From Geobacillus zalihae NBRC 101842 (GTDB taxonomy: Bacteria; Bacillota; Bacilli; Bacillales; Anoxybacillaceae): a stretch of DNA of 34,930 nt. Both the position numbers and the translations under genes were made by a program. The notes beneath the pieces were generated by a model that saw only the letters and a program-made list of their open reading frames with translations, was not told the origin of the DNA and did no database searches. Where the stretch lies: assembly GCF_001544135.1 (NCBI RefSeq), contig NZ_BCPV01000023.1:1-34930 (forward strand). The letters run 5' to 3'. Positions 33,957 to 34,930 of the stretch are shown here, in pieces (within the stretch, counting starts at the first letter, position 1; each line of letters begins with the position of its first letter).

Positions 33957-34040
33957 GCAGCAGACAGCGGTGTTAGCGAATGAGAGATTTTTTGAACCTG
34001 CGAGTATAGGCGGGAGCATTCAAGAGGGGGGAAGAGATGA

Positions 34041-34346
34041 GTGAAACTGACTCCGCGTGAACAGGAAAAGCTGCTGATCGTCGTTGCCGCTGATTTGGCG
34101 CGCCGCCGGAAAGAGCGGGGCTTGAAGCTAAATTATCCGGAAGCGGTGGCGCTCATTACGTATGAACTGATGGAAGGAGCCCGCGACGGGCGGACGGTGG
34201 CGGAGTTGATGCAATACGGCGCAACGATTTTGACGCGCGATGATGTGATGGAAGGCGTCGCTGACATGATCGACGAGATTCAAGTCGAGGCGACGTTTCC
34301 GGACGGCACGAAACTCGTCACGGTCCACCAGCCGATCCGGTCGTAA
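34041..34346 (+). CDS. ureA: urease subunit gamma
   Basis: A 101-residue subunit of the nickel urease, starting [20 protein letters not shown] and containing [22 protein letters not shown]. Length is standard. GTG 34041 is the start; the nearby ATG at 34036 is in another frame that stops at once. A GAGGGGGG element lies upstream. With UreB and UreC it hydrolyses urea to ammonia and carbonate. No promoter is evident between urtE and ureA, so read-through from urt is likely. Confidence 0.97.
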   Translation: MKLTPREQEKLLIVVAADLARRRKERGLKLNYPEAVALITYELMEGARDGRTVAELMQYGATILTRDDVMEGVADMIDEIQVEATFPDGTKLVTVHQPIRS

Positions 34347-34391
34347 TAGCGCCGGCCGATTCCGATGAAGGTGGATTAAAGGAGTGGTCCT

Positions 34392-34727
34392 ATGATTCCA
34401 GGAGAATACCGATTGCGCGACGAACCGATTGTGTGCAACCGGCAAAAGCCGGTTACGAAGCTGACGGTCATAAACCGCGGCGACCGCCCGGTGCAGGTCG
34501 GTTCCCATTTTCACTTTTTTGAAGTCAATTCGTTTCTCGAATTTGACCGACAGGCCGCATACGGAAAACATTTGAACATCCCAGCCGGGACAGCGGTCCG
34601 TTTTGAACCCGGGGATGCGAAGCAAGTGGAGCTCGTCCCGTTCTCCGGCAAGCGCCGGGTGTACGGATTAAACAATATGGTCAACGGTCCGCTTGATGAC
34701 AACGGGAAGGAGGGAGCAAGAGAATGA
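34392..34727 (+). CDS. ureB: urease subunit beta
   Basis: A 111-residue structural subunit. MIPGEYRL at the N-terminus, [20 protein letters not shown] and the [12 protein letters not shown] segment are family hallmarks. AAGGAGTGG precedes the ATG. The stop overlaps the ureC start (ATGA at 34724-34727). Confidence 0.97.
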   Translation: MIPGEYRLRDEPIVCNRQKPVTKLTVINRGDRPVQVGSHFHFFEVNSFLEFDRQAAYGKHLNIPAGTAVRFEPGDAKQVELVPFSGKRRVYGLNNMVNGPLDDNGKEGARE

Positions 34728-34930
34728 GTTTTTCCATGTCAAGACGGCAATACGCGGATATGTTTGGACCGACGACCGGGGACTGCATCCGGTTGGCGGA
34801 CACAGACTTATGGATTGAAATTGAGCATGACTATACCGTTTACGGCGATGAAGTGAAATTCGGCGGCGGGAAGGTGATTCGCGACGGGATGGGGCAGCAT
34901 CCGCTCGCTGTCCGCGACGAAGCGGTCGAT
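34724..34930 (+). CDS. ureC: urease subunit alpha (3' end outside window)
   Basis: The first 69 residues of the catalytic subunit. [25 protein letters not shown] and [17 protein letters not shown] are strongly conserved UreC N-terminal segments. The nickel-binding residues lie beyond the window. GGAAGGAGGGAGC upstream and the ATGA overlap with ureB fix the start. Confidence 0.97.
   Translation, partial: MSFSMSRRQYADMFGPTTGDCIRLADTDLWIEIEHDYTVYGDEVKFGGGKVIRDGMGQHPLAVRDEAVD

Overview
The window looks like chromosome from a thermophilic Bacillaceae, most likely Geobacillus. The genes are near relatives of known Geobacillus/Bacillus proteins, the mannitol genes are in the order mtlA-mtlR-mtlF-mtlD, and GC content is moderate with AGGAGG-type ribosome binding sites. 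ATG, GTG and TTG starts all occur. Every supported gene is on the + strand. I could run no database search, so family assignments rest on motifs, length and neighbourhood.

Layout. (1) 1-4268: the 3' part of a sigma-54 activator gene, a GG-N10-GC promoter, an iron-type alcohol dehydrogenase and a CoA-acylating methylmalonate/malonate-semialdehyde dehydrogenase. (2) 4273-5172: a wrecked toxin-antitoxin pair. The antitoxin has lost its N-terminus, and the PIN-like toxin gene is split by a 222-bp IS200/IS605-type insertion that has no transposase but carries a candidate omega-RNA scaffold. (3) 5176-10698: the mannitol PTS locus. (4) 10711-12910: CRISPR leader and array 1 (31 repeats), followed by an Rpn-family PD-(D/E)XK nuclease gene. 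(5) 14204-20711: tctCBA tricarboxylate transporter, a CitA/DcuS-type two-component system and an AEC-family carrier. (6) 20727-21452: a second copy of the same leader with array 2 (9 repeats), again followed by an Rpn paralogue. No cas gene lies in the window. (7) 23293-27502: gluconate locus (LacI-type regulator, gluconokinase, GntP permease) with repeated palindromic operators. (8) 27536 to the end: a soluble chemoreceptor, the urea ABC transporter urtABCDE and the start of the urease operon (ureA, ureB, partial ureC), with perfect TnrA/GlnR-type boxes upstream of the chemoreceptor and of urtA.

How the parts fit together. Mannitol, gluconate and tricarboxylate uptake each have a local regulator. 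cre-like sites lie in front of mtlA, tctC, the gluconate regulator and gntP, which points to CcpA carbon control. The urea section is a nitrogen-scavenging unit: import, hydrolysis and possibly intracellular chemosensing under nitrogen control. The CRISPR arrays sit between metabolic operons and must use Cas proteins encoded elsewhere.

The observations I consider most worth following are the chemoreceptor with a C-terminal Cache domain and a TnrA box next to the urea genes, the precise insertion of the omega-RNA-like element, and the duplicated leader-array-Rpn modules.
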